Assembly (NCBI GenBank): GCA_031772625.1
Contig: CM062814.1
Span: 366,145,750-366,209,749 of the forward strand
DNA: 64,000 bases
Reading direction: 5' to 3'
Origin: Pinus tabuliformis
Taxonomy: Eukaryota; Streptophyta; Pinopsida; Pinales; Pinaceae
The notes under the pieces are model-generated. The model saw only the letters and a list, made by a program, of their open reading frames with translations. It was not told where the DNA came from and searched no databases. The position numbers and the translations under genes are program-made. Below are positions 1 through 11,335 of the stretch, piece by piece. Numbering within the stretch: the first letter of the stretch is position 1; the number at the start of each line of letters is the position of its first letter.

Positions 1-1310
1 CATGATTCCGGAGTTTGGTAGCTTTTGGATCTATAGGATCGGTGGTCATGGTGATGTGGCAGAGATCAAATGGAAGGCAAAAATGAATGGGCCAACCCAA
101 GAAGGTCAACGATGAAAAGGAGGATATCCCAAGCCAAAATGAAACAGAAAGTGTCATGTTCAAGAGTGAGCTGCCAACATGACAGAACGAATTTCCAAAT
201 TTTCCCCCACAATTCTTGGCAGGTACCCCAATTATTTTTTAATCGCAAGTTTGAAGGGGATAGCATAGGCTTGCACTATAAGTTCATCCTTTGGATGAAT
301 CCAACCTAGTAAGTTTAATGAGCCCTAAGAAGGAGAAGCTCATGTTTGTCATGGTGACGAATCTGATGTCTTTTAATATTTTAGCGTGCTTGAAAAAGGT
401 GCAACTCAGTATCATTTTCATGTTTAGAGAGTTTGAAAAAGGCATGGAAATGAAAACTCCACATGGTCCCTTTTCATACATTTGTGTCTCTCGAGCTCGA
501 AAAGGTAGAAAACGATACTTGATAGAGCCACTTGACCATTTCAGTCAAGGAGTACCTTTTTTGTAAATAGTTTATCCCAGCCCAAAAAGGGGGTAAACAT
601 ATACTAGGTGAACAATGTTTCGCATCCTTTAACGAGTTCAAAATGACAAGAGCTTGGTAATCTTTTCATGTTTAAAGAGTCGAAAAGAGCTTGAAAGTAG
701 ACCCCCCATTTTTATTGTCTTTAATGAGTTAAAAAGGGAAAAGTACTCGGCAATCTTTTCATTTTTTACGAGTCAGAAAAGAGCTCAAAGGTGACTCGTC
801 CTGGAGGAACGAGTGGTATAAAGGGTAGCAACTGGTTCTAGTAATGATAGAACTTCTTAAAACATGTAATGGTCAAGAGGCTGGCTAACAAAACCACTCA
901 TCGTTGTGGTCCCTTAGGAAAGGAAAAACAACTAAGTGAAAGCATATGATCGTCCAAAGAGATGGTGGCAGTGGAATGAAACAAGCAAGGCTCATCCAAC
1001 AAAAAGTAGCTGATAAAAAATGCAATCACGAGATGTAAATTGGGCACGCGTTCATTTTTACACAAGCTTGAACCATGGAGAACGCTGCTTGGATTTGGTT
1101 TCATGTTCACACAAGCTTGAAACAAAAAAATATGCTCGCTGTAAGTTTACATGCCCTCAACATAATGAGTCAATTGAGGTACTTGACCCCTAAGCTTCAT
1201 TTCAATCAACTAGGTGGATGGAATGAAGGTTCACTTTCAAGATCTTGGAAATGCTCAACTTGGATTTTACGAGATCTTAATCAAAGACTCGATTTGGAAA
1301 AGGGAGTTTC
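1..1310. other. Unclassified repetitive DNA without a gene
   Basis: I see no convincing coding region on either strand. The stretch repeatedly shows degenerate variants of a short motif, pyrimidine-rich followed by TTTAACGAG or TTTAATGAG (near 628, 719 and 756), often followed by a GAAAAGAGCTTGAAAG-like string. These look like diverged copies of the unit that is tandemly repeated just downstream. It is probably part of an old LTR element, but I cannot place its ends. Confidence 0.35.
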
Positions 1311-1520
1311 TTCATTTTTTAATGAGGTTTCCCAGTAAAAGAACTATCCTCATACATATGTTTCATTTTTTAATGAGGTAGATAGAGGAAGAAACTATCC
1401 TCGGACTCCTTGATTCATTTTTTAACGAGCTTGACACAAGACAAGGAACTATGCTCACACCCTTTGTTTCATTTTTTAACGAGGTTGACACAATACTAGG
1501 AACTATCCCCATGATCTAAT
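1311..1520. repeat. Tandem repeat, about 52 bp x 4
   Basis: Four successive units start with TTCATTTTTTAAYGAG at 1311, 1362, 1414 and 1468, so the spacing is 51, 52 and 54 bp. The second half of each unit contains GAACTATCCTC or a close variant. Units differ by several substitutions and small indels, so the array is old. Isolated, more diverged copies of the leading motif occur upstream (about 620-790). Confidence 0.75.
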
Positions 1521-2105
1521 TATGGACCATACGAGAACATGGATCCAAATAGGTCCTCACTAGATAGGAGAACCACACTCTGGGGGGAATACATGTTAGC
1601 TGGTATAAATGACAGATCATGTTCTAATGCCCCTAGTACACAATGTACTATACCATTTGTGTGTTCATCAATAGATGTGGAGACGGAACGTGTAGCCACA
1701 TAAATGACCTGTGGGGGGAGGGTACTACTTGTAAACAAGAACTAATAGGGGACGGTGGTTGTAAAGGAGGCGCCTAGTGACCAACGAATGACAACTGATC
1801 AATGGTCACTATTCTCCCTTCATGTGGAAAACAAACCACATGGAAAAGTGAAGAAAAAAGAGTTCCCATGACATAAATATAATCGCGTCTATATAGACGT
1901 TTTTTCCTCCCAAAGTAATAGGGAACTTCTGAAGGATCCCCAAGGGTTGACTAGTTCCTCCGTTGAAAGCCAACAGATTTTGGGTGACAGGTACAAGCTA
2001 TGGGGAACCCAAATCTTGCGAAGTAGTGGAAGACATGATGCTAACAAATGCACCTTCATATAGTATAGTTCTAGGTACTACCATATAATAGGCTTGTACT
2101 GTGAT
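1521..2105. other. Non-coding, no feature recognised
   Basis: No frame, RNA gene or recognisable terminal repeat was found. The stretch lies downstream (minus-strand sense) of the gag-like frame and could be the 3' part of the same element. Confidence 0.3.
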
Positions 2106-3190
2106 CTAGAAAGCCACATAAGATGGGAGGTAGAAAGCAGTCAAGTGAATCCAATCGAAAGAAATGACAGAACTACTTGGTAGGGGCATCATATGATTGG
2201 CCCCATGCTCTACAGGAATAGAAGAAGGACTCTCCTGAACAGCCAGGATGGGAGGGCCACTCTTCGATTCATGAGAATCTAAAGAGACAAGCAGAACATG
2301 AGTAGTATGATCACAACTCTCTTCCGAAATAAAGTAAGCAACTCGTGGTGAAACCAAGTCGACACCCTTTTCAACCAATGGTTGGTCAGGAATAGACACA
2401 AGAGAGTCTTGCTCAGGAAGAGCATGATGGGCAAGAGATGAATCCAAGTCAATCTGTTTACCAACTAGGAGAGGGTTAGAAGAAACCCTCTTATAACCAA
2501 TAGGAAGTTGGGGTTGCGGAGCTGTAAGGTTTTCCAAAACTTTGGAAGCTTTATCTATAAGAGGAAAAAGGTAAAGAAGATGCTTCCCTTCACATAACCT
2601 ACAGGGGAATCTAATCTTCCCTTTCTTCTTACCATCGCTAACCAAGGGTGCAACATCGACATGATCTCCAGAGGTTGATGGGGATGGTCAATCCAGATTT
2701 TGAGACCATACCTCTAAGACTCTGGGAATGCCAGGATAGCCTTGAAGGAGATGGTCACCCTTACACAACTTTCAAGGGAATTTGACCTTCTGTAGAGGAT
2801 TGGAAGGTTTGTCGATAGTAGGTGCATTTAGAGCAATAGTTTCATGGTTGGCCTCTTGCTTATCTGACTTCTTCTTCTTCATAGCCTCCTGGTTACTAGA
2901 TTTCAAGCTTTCATTAGGCAAAGTTGAAGAGGAAGTGGAAGAAACAATGGAAGAAGGGGAGAGGTGAACCTTAGAATCAACGTGATGTGATTCAAATGAA
3001 GGAGATGGCGGGGCAGGAGTTGGGACACTTGGGATCACCGAGGTCGAAAATAACCAAACCGGTAAACCAATGGTTAACACAGGGAGGGACAATGTTGCCA
3101 TATAAGGAGCACCAACATTTCCAAAAGAAGGAAAAGGACCAGGATTCCCATCTGAGGGGAACCATTGACTGGTATACTCTAGGAATGTTG
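2106..3190 (-). pseudogene. Gag-like protein with two zinc-knuckle-like motifs (decayed)
   Basis: One minus-strand frame runs from about 3190 to 2106 with only two internal stops, both TGA (near 2774 and 2690). The N-terminal part is Pro/Ser/Gly rich (for example FPSFGNVGAPYM just before the Met at 3101). A short-spaced Cys motif follows twice. The first copy, about 2790-2720, is VKFP*KLCKGDHLL with a TGA where its first Cys should be. The second, about 2612-2530, is IRFPCRLCEGKHLLYLFP followed by SKVLE. The C-x2-C-x4-H spacing followed by a conserved leucine-rich tail resembles the CCHC knuckle of plant retrotransposon Gag proteins but lacks the final Cys. No protease or RT follows it, so the parent element may be non-autonomous. 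The function as a nucleic-acid-binding Gag is inferred; the duplication of the motif is visible. Confidence 0.5.
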
Positions 3191-3239
3191 AAGGAAGATA
3201 AATTTAATTGGGAATATTTCATGGGCAGTTAATTTTAAG

Positions 3240-5014
3240 ACACTGAAAAAAAACTTTGCCTTTTTGATGTATTAAGAGTTGAGAAAAGGAAGAAAGATGA
3301 CTCTATTCACTTTCGGAGTTAACGAGATTGAAAGGACAAGTGATCGATGATATTTTAAAATTTAAAGAGTGGGTAAAGATAAAAAATGACTAATCAAGGT
3401 ACTCTAGGCACAAAGGATTACCAGGTAACAATGAAATGTAGAATACCTCCCGGTGAAATGAGAAGTAGGGGCAGGAAATCTCCCCAAATGTTGTGTTTGG
3501 TGTATCACAATTACAAGGCAGCAGACTCAGATTCCTATGGATAAAGGATTGCAGCCTAGTGGGTTCTCCCTTTATATACACAGTGGTATGGGGAGAAAAA
3601 TTCCATACTAGCGATGTCTAATGCTAAAGCAAACGAAAGCTGCTAGGTTTAAAGATGTTGGAACACGTCTCTAGCCTGGACCACTAAATGTGAGCATTAA
3701 GTTTTAATGCTTCCTTAGGTTAATTCAATAAATTTTAATGGTTGATGTCGAATTAGGTTTCAATTACAAGGCCCTACCACTGTCATCTGATAAAACTGCT
3801 ACACATAGCTATATGAGAAAATAAATCTTTGTCTTCGATGAAAGTTAACACTAATGGCGAGATAGAGAACAAAAAATTGATGCAACGATCGAAGAACGAA
3901 ATCTTTGACTAATACATGTCCTAAATGCGCTTAATATTCCATTAACAACAAAAGAAGTTTCATTTCATTTCCAATACTTATGATGATTCAATTCTAGCTT
4001 CTTAATGACGCTACTAATGCAATATTTTCACTTAAGTAAACTAGAATGATGTTCTTCTTTTCATAAAATGCAAAATGAATCTTTCACATAAAGCACTTTA
4101 ATGAAAATTTTCACAATTCGGAACAAACAATCATCAATCAAATCCAAAGTATTATAAATGAAACTAAAAGCAACTTCTTCCCTGAATCCAACAAACCAAA
4201 CACATAAATTCCTCAAAAAAAAAACCAAGCAATGTAATCTATGCTTGGAAGGAGAAAAGAGACACTTGAAATAAGAGAAAAAATGAGACTCTTTCACTCA
4301 TTCAATTGAAAACAAAGAATTTCTTATGGGAAGAAGAAGAGAGTCTAAGGGTCAAGACACACTGGCACTGGAATGGGAGAAATTCTTATTTTTCTTAACT
4401 CAGAGACTAGAGCGACTACCTAATTGACAACGAGCACCTATAGGCATCATCGACACAACTGACCAGTACTACAACTAGCACTGATGGCGTGATTGGCGTG
4501 ACTGCCTAACTAACAACTAGCGCTAATCAAGGGATTCAAAGAAAAAATAAAAAAGAACTTCACACAGGGCCAGACATAATAAATCAAAGGGTGGGCTAAA
4601 TGAAGGAAGCACACAGACCAAGCTAAATGAAGCTTTCTAGTCAGGGAGAATACAGTCTAAACAAGCTACAAGGAAGAAATCAAGAGAGAAAGCCCCATCG
4701 GTCGAGATCTAGGATGAGCCATAATCTTCACCTAAAGGCATTGGCATGATTGCCTAACTGACAAAAAGCGCCAGAAGGGGGTCGGCGTGACTGTTACTTG
4801 GCATATCGCGCTGATCAACGTGATTGTCAACGATTTAAGCACGTTGAACAAGGATGCAAAGAAAAAAAAATCAAAATATGGGACGAGACTTGCTACTATG
4901 AATTTCAAACCCACAACAATAAGAAAAAGAAAGCAAACAGAAGTAAAGGGAAACGGTGAAACTAGAAAAGTTCACACAAAATGATGAAATTTCAAGCAAG
5001 CAAACAAAAGGATT
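3240..5014. other. Non-coding; probable untranslated leader of a minus-strand LTR element
   Basis: No credible frame is present. The stretch lies between the primer-site-like sequence at 5015-5037 and the gag-like frame, the position of a 5' leader. It includes a diverged repeat at about 4390-4810: the phrase GCCTAACTRACAA followed by a GCGCC- or GCGCT-like string recurs at about 4503 and 4751, with a weaker copy near 4418. Confidence 0.35.
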
Positions 5015-5037
5015 GGATCCCTAGTGAAGTCACCAAT
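5015..5037 (-). other. Probable primer-binding site
   Basis: On the minus strand the sequence just inside a TG/CA boundary at 5039 reads TTGGTGACTTCACTAGGGAT. It begins with TGG, as expected for pairing with the CCA end of a tRNA, and resembles the TGGTGAC-type primer sites of plant gypsy elements. I cannot name the tRNA. Confidence 0.5.
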
Positions 5038-5038
5038 C

Positions 5039-6149
5039 TGTGGTGAAGTGAAATTATGAGTGCAAACACAAACAACTCCCCTAGCCTGATAATGGGTCTA
5101 GCCACAACTGATAAAATCTATGGAATATCTCATTAGGTTAGAACCAATTAAGATGGCCTACCTCTTAGTACACTTATCCCATTTGGTGATGACCTTGCTT
5201 GCTCACTCCAGCTATCTCGTGTTCCCTTCTTTGAACACCTGAAACAAGTAAACAATAGCAAACAACAACCATGATAATATACAAATTGTAATTCAACCTA
5301 CTTAACAAATCAAGAAACATTAAGCCATAAACATGTGAGATGACACATTATGTAGGAAATCAATTGATAGGTGCATATATATTAAATCAAGAAGAGATTA
5401 CAACCTTTGTCTTGACGTTGTTGTTCTCCTCTGACAAAACCAGGTTACCACACACTTATGTTATCATTCCATGATGGCCTAATCAATGATATTTTTAAGG
5501 ATCTTCCATTTAGGATTCACACTAAACCAAATTCACACTTCTCCCTCACACACAACTAGAGAGCTAAAACTATGAATAGCTTATTGTTTACTCTAAATTT
5601 AATTAGCACTAGCACATCAACATTAACACTTCAACACTAGTTTGTGCTTGGGAAAAATGGAGGTTTATATAGCATGAATGGATGGGAGATGGTTCCTCTT
5701 CTCATGGGAGAATGTCTTATCTCTTGAGGTAGTTCCATCCTTATAGGGGCAAGGAGCCCAAATTGACATCCTCAACTCCATCTGGCTCAACCATTTACTA
5801 GTCTTCCATTACAAAGCTTCTAGAGCTGGAAGCTTCGGCTCCTTATTTAAAAAACTTTCCAAAATAGGATGGGCATGAATGAAACAAAGCTCAGTCGCTT
5901 CGATTGGCACTAGGGACAATGTTAATCCCTGCATGTCGGTGGGAGGAGGATAGGGGTCATTAGCGTTGGTCTTGTATACTGGGAAAAAGAGAAGATTTTG
6001 GGGAAATGGTGCAAAAGGGAATTGTTCCGCCCATGAAGAGGGACACAATGGGAGTTTCTTCATGGGGGGAAAGCATGTAGGGTTCACTATAGAGGTCCAC
6101 CAAGATCAAGGAATAAGGAGTATATGGACAATGACAAAATGTTGTGTAA
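5039..6149 (-). repeat. Probable 5' LTR of a minus-strand element
   Basis: The left edge is TGTGGTGAAG directly beside the primer-site-like sequence. A minus-strand TATA box, GCTATATAAACC, lies at about 5662-5675, roughly 630 bp from the LTR edge, a reasonable R-U5 length. The right edge is unclear: sequence homologous to a gypsy integrase begins at about 6150, so the LTR must end before that. No second copy of this LTR lies in the window. Confidence 0.4.
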
Positions 6150-6692
6150 TAGCTTGGCACATGATCTAATCCTCAAGGAGCTCCTCTTGGGCTTGATGCG
6201 CAAGTACTCATGCTCTCTAACCCGAAACTCCTTGAATACTCTATGTTGATTTTCATAACTCTTTTAAATGTCTTGTGCTTCCTTTAAATTCCTCTTAATT
6301 ACCTACATCTCCTACTCCATCTCACCAACATATCTAGTCCAATCAACAATCTATTCACCAGATCACTCCTGCTGATAGGAGTATTAAAAATCTACCCGTA
6401 GAGAGCCTCAAATGGACTCATCGGCAAATATTCTTGATACCCATTATTATATGAAAAAATTTACCAGTTGAAGATGCTCCTCCCAATTCCTCTACTGATG
6501 CATGACATACATCCTCAACATGTCGTCAAGGATCCTGATAACCCTCTCTATATGTCCATCAGTTTGCAAATAAAAATTCACACAGGAAGGTAACTTTATC
6601 CCTAATCCTACAAAAAAAATCCTTCCAAAACTTGGAAGTGAAATTTTGATCTTTGTTTGATATCATCTTCTTTAGAACACCATGCAAAATCA
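6150..6692 (-). pseudogene. Integrase fragment of an older gypsy element (G)
   Basis: This stretch is homologous to 9249-9785 of element H, for example the shared runs around CTTGGGCTTRATGYGCAAGTAC and the block GAAGTGAA followed by ATCTTTGTTT. It therefore represents the integrase C-terminal and core region on the minus strand. No open frame longer than a few dozen codons survives. Homology stops at 6692, where the LTR of H starts. The simplest reading is that H inserted into an older relative of itself. Confidence 0.55.
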
Positions 6693-8638
6693 TTTAACCA
6701 CTCCTCCCATATTTAGCCATTTTTTACCAGCCTGTGAGGGGTAACATGAGATAAAGGTTTATTATGACATGACCTAGCCTCCTTGTTCTTGTTAAGGAAG
6801 TGAAACCTACAACTAACCATTGCCTGACATCTCGCAACATTCCACAAGGCTACAGGGAGACTCAGGGGCCAAAGAACCACCCCAAGTGACCAAACCTTGA
6901 GTTGGGGCTCCTTTCACACAACTTAACCCCCAACCACATGCATGAAAAGGCCTCCATGTGGTTGAAGGCCTCCAACCACACTCATAAGCTTCCCTAGATG
7001 TGGTTGCGACCCAAATTGTCGAGTTCAGAGGGTGTGGTCCCTAGATTTGGGCCTCAATTCCAGGTTAGCCACTAGACCGTTGCCTAAAACTTACTGAAAT
7101 TTGGTAGACTCATTAATGACATGAAAACAAGGCTAAACATACAAAATTGAACACGAAAATTTACTTAGACTACCTAGAACATAATAGACAATTCGTCAAA
7201 CACATGGAAAACATGTAAGCTATAGGTCATGAATTCATATTTGATCATAAAATTCTAAGATTCAACTAAGAATCACCAAGAAGACCCTATTCCCTCTCCA
7301 CATAGTTGCAACAACACTTATTAGTCCATACATTCATCAATTGATCAATAGCTAAACAATTCATGACAAGAGCTCTAGAAGATACACATAATATGGATAA
7401 CATATAACCAAAAAATAACCAACATATAAACCATGGAAACCTAGCCATAATATCACCAACATATTGCCAGCAAATATACCTAAATCATAATAGAAGAATA
7501 ACTCTTTTTTAAATATGAAGATACTAACCAATTCAGGGACTTCCATGTAGCACCTGACCATAGATTGGGCTGAAGAAAATCTCTCTTTCAGCCAATCAGC
7601 CCCATGTCATACTCCAAGCATTAATGTGGGATCTCATGGAATCCAAAAATAAACCAAATTAGGGATTATAGAGGAAAAACAACTTCAACCCTCAACTATG
7701 GTCAGACATGACTCACGCCAACCAAATTTATCTCTATCTAAGCTATGTAAGGTTACATGAACTAGTAACTCAACCCATAGCCTTTTAGGGCTCCAGATCA
7801 TTTCTCCAACCTGTCTTTGGGAACTAGTAGCTCAACCCACCAAGGGCTCGACAACATTTTTCCTAACCTAGTGTCTAGGACTAGTAATTCAACCCAAGTT
7901 GTTCCAAGTCTTCCAAAGAATTTATTCCAACCCACAACCATAATGAATTATGAGCACCAATAAAAAAAAAATCAAGTGGAAAAACCAACAACACCATGAC
8001 TATCTAGGAAATTGAAACGCAAGGGTGAAACCATTGTCAAACTAGGAAATCTTCCATGCCAATGATAGCACATAACCAGAAAACCGCATGCATCTACCAT
8101 GCACCCATAAATAAGTAACGAAATCACACATGAAACATGTTACCTATAAATTAATCTAGTTGTAGTTGTTGATCCACATGTTCCCTTGTGCTTTCCCACT
8201 TTCTTTACCTTTGTTCTCCAAATCCAATGTATGCCAAAGTGCTCCAAGAAGGATCTACGTGTGTAGGGTATGAGAGAATGAGAGAATATAAGAGAGTTCC
8301 AAGCTAAAACTGACAAAAGGTTATGAAATGATCCTCAGAAGCATTTTTATCATTGAGGCCTCTATTTTCTTCATTTTTCTTTAATTTTCCTTCAATTTTC
8401 CTCACATGCAAATCTGTGACCCTTCATCTCCCTTTTCTCTTATTTTCCTTTATTTCATAAACAAAATGTCAATTATTGCCTCTTTGCCTTTGCCAATGCC
8501 TTTTCCAATTTCCATAGCCGTTAATTAATCACAAGTGATACCCATATCTATGTTTTTCCTAACATTCAACTTGGAATATGTGTCCCATGACCTTGGTTTT
8601 ATTTCTTTTACATAGGAAATCAACCAGGGGATATTACA
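6693..8638 (-). repeat. 3' LTR of gypsy element H
   Basis: The left edge, TTTAACCACTCCTCCC, matches the start of a second copy at 53296 (TGTAACCACCCCTCCC), and similarity continues for about 480 bp until the second copy is interrupted. The right edge is GGATATTACA; on the minus strand this is TGTAATATCC directly after a polypurine tract, so 8638 is the U3 start. The inverted ends TGTAA/TTACA fit an LTR. Length is 1,946 bp. It holds no gene, and I see no strong TATA box. Confidence 0.8.
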
Positions 8639-8658
8639 AACCCCTCCCCCTTAAGGGA
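8639..8658 (-). other. Polypurine tract of H
   Basis: The minus strand reads TTAAGGGGGAGGGGTT immediately before the TGTAATATCC start of the LTR. This is the expected position and composition of a plus-strand primer for reverse transcription and fixes the orientation of H. Confidence 0.85.
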
Positions 8659-10247
8659 ACACTGTCTTAAGTGTTCAGTGACGCTTATAAACCAGTAAAA
8701 CACATGCTTCCCATGGAGATTTATAACACAACTTGATGCAACATTTACATCATATCATATTGTTGAGTCCATGACGATCATACCATGAACACCATACTTC
8801 TTACTAGATCTTTATAACACAACTCAATGTGGTATTTACATAGATAGACATTTACAGACATAACCAAAACACGACATCAAAACATATATCAAAGCACATA
8901 TACTCAACCAGTGAATAGAGAAGGATGCATAACCTTCATATAATCAACCATCTCACATCTAGCTTCATCGGGCCCAAAGTGCTTCCACTACTCTTTAACT
9001 TGCTCAATTGCTTGATTTCAGAGCATGAGCATATTCCATTGCAAAATTCATTGAGGTTCCGAATGAAATTCTCCTTCTAGTTCAACCTACAATACAAACC
9101 AGTCAATAACATGATCAACATCTTTCGCATGATTCTTAAGAAATGACACATGGAAAATATCATGGAATTTCACTGTCAGAAACAGTGCAAGTCGGTAGGC
9201 CATTGGTCCAATCCTCTCAAGTATCTCAAAAGGACCACAATACCGAGGTCCTAGCTTGGTATATTATCCAATCCTCAAGGAAATCTTCTTGGGCTTAATG
9301 TGCAAGTACACATGTTATCCAACCTGAAACTCAAATACCCTGTGTTGATTTGCATAACTCTTATGCTTGTGATTTGTTACCTTTAGATTATTCTTGATAA
9401 CCTGTGATTTCATGCTCCATATATTCCAATGTTTCTAGTTCAATCAATACCCTGTTCACTAGATCAATCCAACTGGTGGGAGTATTACAACTATGCCATA
9501 AAGTTCCTCAAACAAACTCATCTTTGAATATACTAATACCCATTATTGTATGCAAAAATCTACCAATGGAAGATACTCTTCCCACTTCTGTTGCTCATGC
9601 ATGACACAAATTCTCAACATGTCCTCTAGAGTACTATTGAATCTCTTTATCTTTCCATCTATCTATGTATGACAAGTTGTACTGAAATCCAAATCTGCCC
9701 CTAAGCCTGCAAAAAACTCTTTCCAAAACCTGGAAGTGAACTTGGCATCTTTGTTTAACACAATCTTCTTAGGAATACCATGTAACCTCACTCTCTCCCT
9801 AATGAAAATATGAGCTATGTCACTAGTTGAGTTCGTATACTTATCTGGGATGAAATGAGCAACCTTGGTGAACTTGTCAACCACACCCATAATCTAATCA
9901 TGATGTCTAGATTTCCTCAACGAACCTGTAATGAATTCCATGAAAATGACATCCCATTTCCACTTTGGACTTGGAATCAACTGCAATAAACCACATAGAT
10001 GATTACACTCTTCGTTTGATTTCTAACAATCCAAACATCTCGCAACATACTCAACCACCTCTTTCTTCAAGCACAACCAATCGTAGAAGTTCTTACCCAC
10101 TATGACTGTCTTCTGATATCTCGGGTTACCTAAATATGACTTAACATGAAATTCTAGGAAGATACGCTTCTTGAGCTCACTATTGTTCGACACATATATT
10201 TGGTCCCTAAAACTAACCAAACAATCTACCATGAGATGATAATCCAC
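8659..10247 (-). pseudogene. Integrase of gypsy element H (decayed)
   Basis: The zinc-binding region is at about 10023-10150: EFHVKSYLGNPRYQKT then CLDC. The CxxC is kept, but the second His of the HHCC motif appears to be Asn. The core is at 9663-9890: MGVVDKFTKVAHFIP, then RLHGIPKKIV, then FTSRFWKEFFAGLGADLDFST. The second catalytic Asp of the DDE triad, normally in a V-S-D-R-D context, is Asn (VLNKD). The glutamate region lies in frame-shifted sequence downstream, and the C-terminal part to about 8660 has no open frame. It would have inserted cDNA into the genome; it is clearly inactive. Upstream (minus sense) it follows RNase H, as in Ty3/gypsy elements. Confidence 0.85.
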
Positions 10248-10679
10248 ATCCTATTCACGTGTACCCTGCTACTATAACCTGTTCTTAAGATGTCGGTACC
10301 TATCATACTGTTGTCCTACATGTAAGATCCATTCTTGCAAGTCTGTCCCATATGAAATCATAGCTACAATATGATTTACTTGCACTCTTCTGCTAACAAC
10401 ATCTGGAACCCTATTATATTTACCCTTAATGTACCTGATCTTGAATTCAATCTCATTGAGCATAGCCAACCACCTAGCTTTTCTAGCGTTTAGATTAGGA
10501 TGGTCAAACAAGTACCTCAGCCCATCGTGATCACTCATCAAAATGAACCTCCTACTAAGAATATAGTGTCTCCGCATCTTAAATGCATGAATGATCATTT
10601 CCAACTAAGGATCATGTGTCACATAATTCTACTTGTGCTCATTTAGTTTCCTTGACTCATAGATTACTACCTTTCCTTG
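10248..10679 (-). pseudogene. RNase H of gypsy element H, C-terminal part
   Basis: The frame 10604-10272 shows typical gypsy RNase H text: LSRRFILMSDHDGLRYLF, then ARKARWLAMLNEIEFKIRYI, then GKYNRVPDVVSRR, the usual end motif (GKENxVADALSR in active relatives). Codons continue upstream with stops (VIYESRKLNEHK*NYVTHDP*) to 10679, where element Y interrupts the gene. The missing N-terminal half resumes at 37362 on the far side of Y, ending in GGVLM*EG, so the two parts belong to one gene split by about 26.7 kb. The stops show it was inactive or has since decayed. Confidence 0.85.
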
Positions 10680-11319
10680 TGTTTTACTATGCAACAACCC
10701 CCCATTTATGGTTTACAATAGCTAGGTTAGAGATATAAATGAGGACCATTTTTTAAAAAATTTAGTTTTTATCATAATAAAACCTAACTCTAAGAAATTT
10801 CCTTGAAAAATATTTCAAAACAGCCCAAGGATAAAATCCTTATTGCAAATCGCAAATTGCACTTTTCCATGTGACTATCATAAAACACCTTTAAAAATCT
10901 GGGATGCATGATCAATCCTCCTGCTGCAATATCTTGATTATAAGTACTTTTTCATTTCGTAAATTACACTTTGCAAGAAATTAAGCTATGCCATTACAAT
11001 GCCCATTAACGATTTGTGAAATGTGATATTGCGACAATCGCAATCGCATTTCTCCTTATAGTAAGCACAACGCTATATTGTATCCATTTGAAGATTGCGA
11101 TATGTGAATAAGAGCAGTAAGCATGTGAAATAATTCCATTTTAAATACAAAAACGAACAAATTGACAAGATAATAAATATTTAGTTGCTCGAGGAGAGAT
11201 TAATAATTTTCCAAGTTGTGTATTTAACATTGAGTATCTCATTATTCCTTTCTCATGATCGAAAGTCATTTCAGATATGCTTTCAATCTTAATTGCCCGA
11301 TATTGTCTGTGCTGATATA

Positions 11320-11335
11320 ACTTGTCCATTTCAGG
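11320..11335 (+). promoter_or_regulatory. 3'-splice-site-like sequence before the LTR reading frame
   Basis: A possible branch point (TGCTGATA) is followed by a pyrimidine-rich TTGTCCATTTCAG|G. The same sequence is kept in the other LTR (28505-28530). No in-frame ATG exists at the 5' edge of the frame in the 3' LTR copy, so a spliced-in start is plausible. Splicing is inferred only. Confidence 0.35.

Noticed and set aside
70-566. Short plus-strand frames at the window start
   Set aside because: Under 100 codons, low-complexity composition, no domain and no conservation evidence.
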